A DNA stretch of 64,000 nt from Amycolatopsis rubida (GTDB lineage: Bacteria; Actinomycetota; Actinomycetes; Mycobacteriales; Pseudonocardiaceae), in assembly GCF_900115345.1 (NCBI RefSeq), contig NZ_FOWC01000006.1, positions 248,001 through 312,000 on the forward strand, given 5' to 3'. The notes beneath the pieces were generated by a model. That model ran no database searches and was not told the origin of the DNA. It saw only the letters and a list, made by a program, of their open reading frames with translations. Every line of letters starts with the position of its first letter. The first letter of the stretch is position 1. The position numbers and the translations under genes were made by a program. Shown one piece after another: positions 62,857-64,000 of this stretch.

Positions 62857-63596
62857 CCGCGGCGAAAACCCGGACCGCGGAAGAGGAATTGCTGCACCGC
62901 AAGCAGCGCCTCGCGGCGACGCTGCGGCTTTTCGCCCGGTTCGGCCTCGCCGAGGGAGTGGGCGGGCACGTGACCGCGCGCGACCCGCGGCGTCCGGACC
63001 GGTTCTGGATCAACCCGTTCGGCACGCACTTCGGGCACGTGCGGGTCAGCGACCTGCTGCTGGTCGACGAAGAGGGCGCGGTGGTGGAGGGCGAGGGCCG
63101 GGTGAACCCGGCCGGGTACACCATCCACTCGGCGATCCACCGGGCCCGGCCCGAGACGGTCGCCGCCGCGCACACGCACTCCCTGCACGGGCGGGCGTTC
63201 GCCAGCCTCGGCCGCCGGCTGCTGCCGATCTGCCAGGACGCCTGTGCGTTCTTCGAGGACCACACGGTGTTCGACGGCTATTCCGGAGTCGTGCTCGCCG
63301 AAGAGGAAGGCGCGCGGATCGCCGAGGCGCTCGGGGCGGGCAAAGCGGTGATCCTCCGCAACCACGGTCTCCTCACCGTCGGGGGCTCGGTCGAAGAGGC
63401 CGCGTGGTGGTTCATCGCGATGGACCGGGCGTGCCAGGTGCAGTTGCTCGCCGAGGCAGCCGGAACCCCCTCGACCGTCAGCCGCGAAGCGGCGTTGAGC
63501 GCGCGAGCCGACATCGGGGCGCCCTGGCTCGCGCGGCTGAGTTTCCGCTCGCTGTATGCCGACCTCGTCCGCGCCGAACCCGATTTCCTGGACTGA
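62853..63596 (+). CDS. Class II aldolase/adducin-family protein
   Basis: A 247-residue zinc-dependent aldolase-fold protein. The metal-binding His pair lies in AAAHTHSLHGRAFASL near residue 110, a third His in VILRNHGLLTVGGSVEEA near 170, and GVGGHVTARDPRRPDRFWIN forms the phosphate-type loop near 35. In other clusters this family acts as aldolases, epimerases or decarboxylases on small hydroxy-acids. The ATG overlaps the monooxygenase stop, and a P450 gene follows 20 bases downstream in the same direction, so all three are probably one transcript. Confidence 0.87.
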   Translation: MTAAKTRTAEEELLHRKQRLAATLRLFARFGLAEGVGGHVTARDPRRPDRFWINPFGTHFGHVRVSDLLLVDEEGAVVEGEGRVNPAGYTIHSAIHRARPETVAAAHTHSLHGRAFASLGRRLLPICQDACAFFEDHTVFDGYSGVVLAEEEGARIAEALGAGKAVILRNHGLLTVGGSVEEAAWWFIAMDRACQVQLLAEAAGTPSTVSREAALSARADIGAPWLARLSFRSLYADLVRAEPDFLD

Positions 63597-63616
63597 CCTG
63601 ACCCGAGAGGGGAGCG

Positions 63617-64000
63617 GTGCACGTGCTCGAACGGACCGGGATCGCGGATCCGGCGGCCTATCGGAGCGGTCCGCCGCACGCCGAGTTCGCGCGGCTGCGC
63701 GCGCAGGAGCCCGTCAGCTGGGTCGAGGAGGCCAGCCTGCGCCGCCGCGGCCGCGCCGGCGAGGTTGTGCAGCGCGGCGACGGGTTCTGGGCGGTCACGC
63801 GGCACGCGGCGGTGGTCGAGGCGTCGCGCGCGCCCGAGGTGTTCTCCTCGGCGGCGGGCGGGCCGTTCCTGACCGACGCGAAATCGCCCGCGGACCTCGA
63901 CCGGACCCGCCAGCTGCTGGTCGGGATGGACGCGCCGGAGCACGCGAAGCTGCGCAAAGCGGCCACCGGCGCGTTCACGCCGAGAGCGGTGCGCGCGCTG
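63617..64000 (+). CDS. Cytochrome P450, N-terminal part, truncated by the window end
   Basis: An open frame from the GTG at 63617 (after GAGAGGGGAG) runs off the right edge. The 128 visible residues contain DGFWAVTRHAAVVEASRAPE followed by VFSS, and GMDAPEHAKLRKAATGAFTP, the B/C-helix region of actinobacterial CYP proteins. The heme-binding Cys and the I-helix lie beyond the window. A partner ferredoxin of fitting type is encoded at 56683 on the other strand. Confidence 0.88.
   Translation, partial: MHVLERTGIADPAAYRSGPPHAEFARLRAQEPVSWVEEASLRRRGRAGEVVQRGDGFWAVTRHAAVVEASRAPEVFSSAAGGPFLTDAKSPADLDRTRQLLVGMDAPEHAKLRKAATGAFTPRAVRAL

Overview
The window is high-GC actinobacterial DNA. The gene families, the DmdR/IdeR-type iron boxes, the frequent GTG starts and the ATGA/GTGA gene overlaps suggest the Pseudonocardiaceae, most likely Amycolatopsis or a close relative. 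That assignment is an inference from style and gene content.

Region 1 (1-32833) is a siderophore-type nonribosomal peptide locus. It holds the end of one NRPS, then a four-module NRPS (C-A-T-C-A-T-C-A-T-E-C-A-T) and a two-module NRPS (C-A-T-E-C-A-T-E) that ends without a thioesterase. Two adjacent modules carry serine-type pockets. An iron box overlaps the last NRPS stop codon and precedes a siderophore-binding lipoprotein. A second iron box precedes two FecCD-type permeases, a heterodimeric ABC exporter-fold pair and a second binding lipoprotein. No stand-alone FecE-type ATPase and no siderophore tailoring enzyme lies in the window. Between the two permease genes, three tandem copies of the gene junction form a 96-residue reading frame that is translationally coupled on both sides.

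Region 2 (33547-39970) is a six-gene operon behind a compact cobalamin riboswitch. Two paralogous secreted beta-domain proteins and a membrane-anchored alpha/alpha-barrel protein precede a complete ECF transporter (T, fused A-A', S). The two secreted fold types resemble the two halves of animal intrinsic factor/transcobalamin, so this looks like a surface vitamin B12 capture and uptake system.

Region 3 (39983-51871) handles propionyl-CoA and valine carbon. On the minus strand are prpD-prpB-prpC (2-methylcitrate cycle) behind a frameshifted 3-hydroxyacyl-CoA dehydrogenase gene, with a divergent PrpR/RamB-type regulator. After a large inverted repeat comes a second cobalamin riboswitch, then a five-gene operon for isobutyryl-CoA/valine degradation (mmsA, acyl-CoA dehydrogenase, hydrolase, mmsB, hydratase). 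Regions 2 and 3 together read as a cobalamin-centred metabolic island.

Region 4 (51970-64000) starts with murD debris. It continues with a Rieske oxygenase, an MFS transporter, two luciferase-like monooxygenases, a paired acyl-CoA dehydrogenase, a CHK-type kinase, a phosphopantetheinyl transferase, a class II aldolase, a [3Fe-4S] ferredoxin and the start of a cytochrome P450. It looks catabolic or tailoring in nature; its substrate cannot be read from the sequence. The phosphopantetheinyl transferase is the only visible candidate in the window for activating the NRPS carrier domains.
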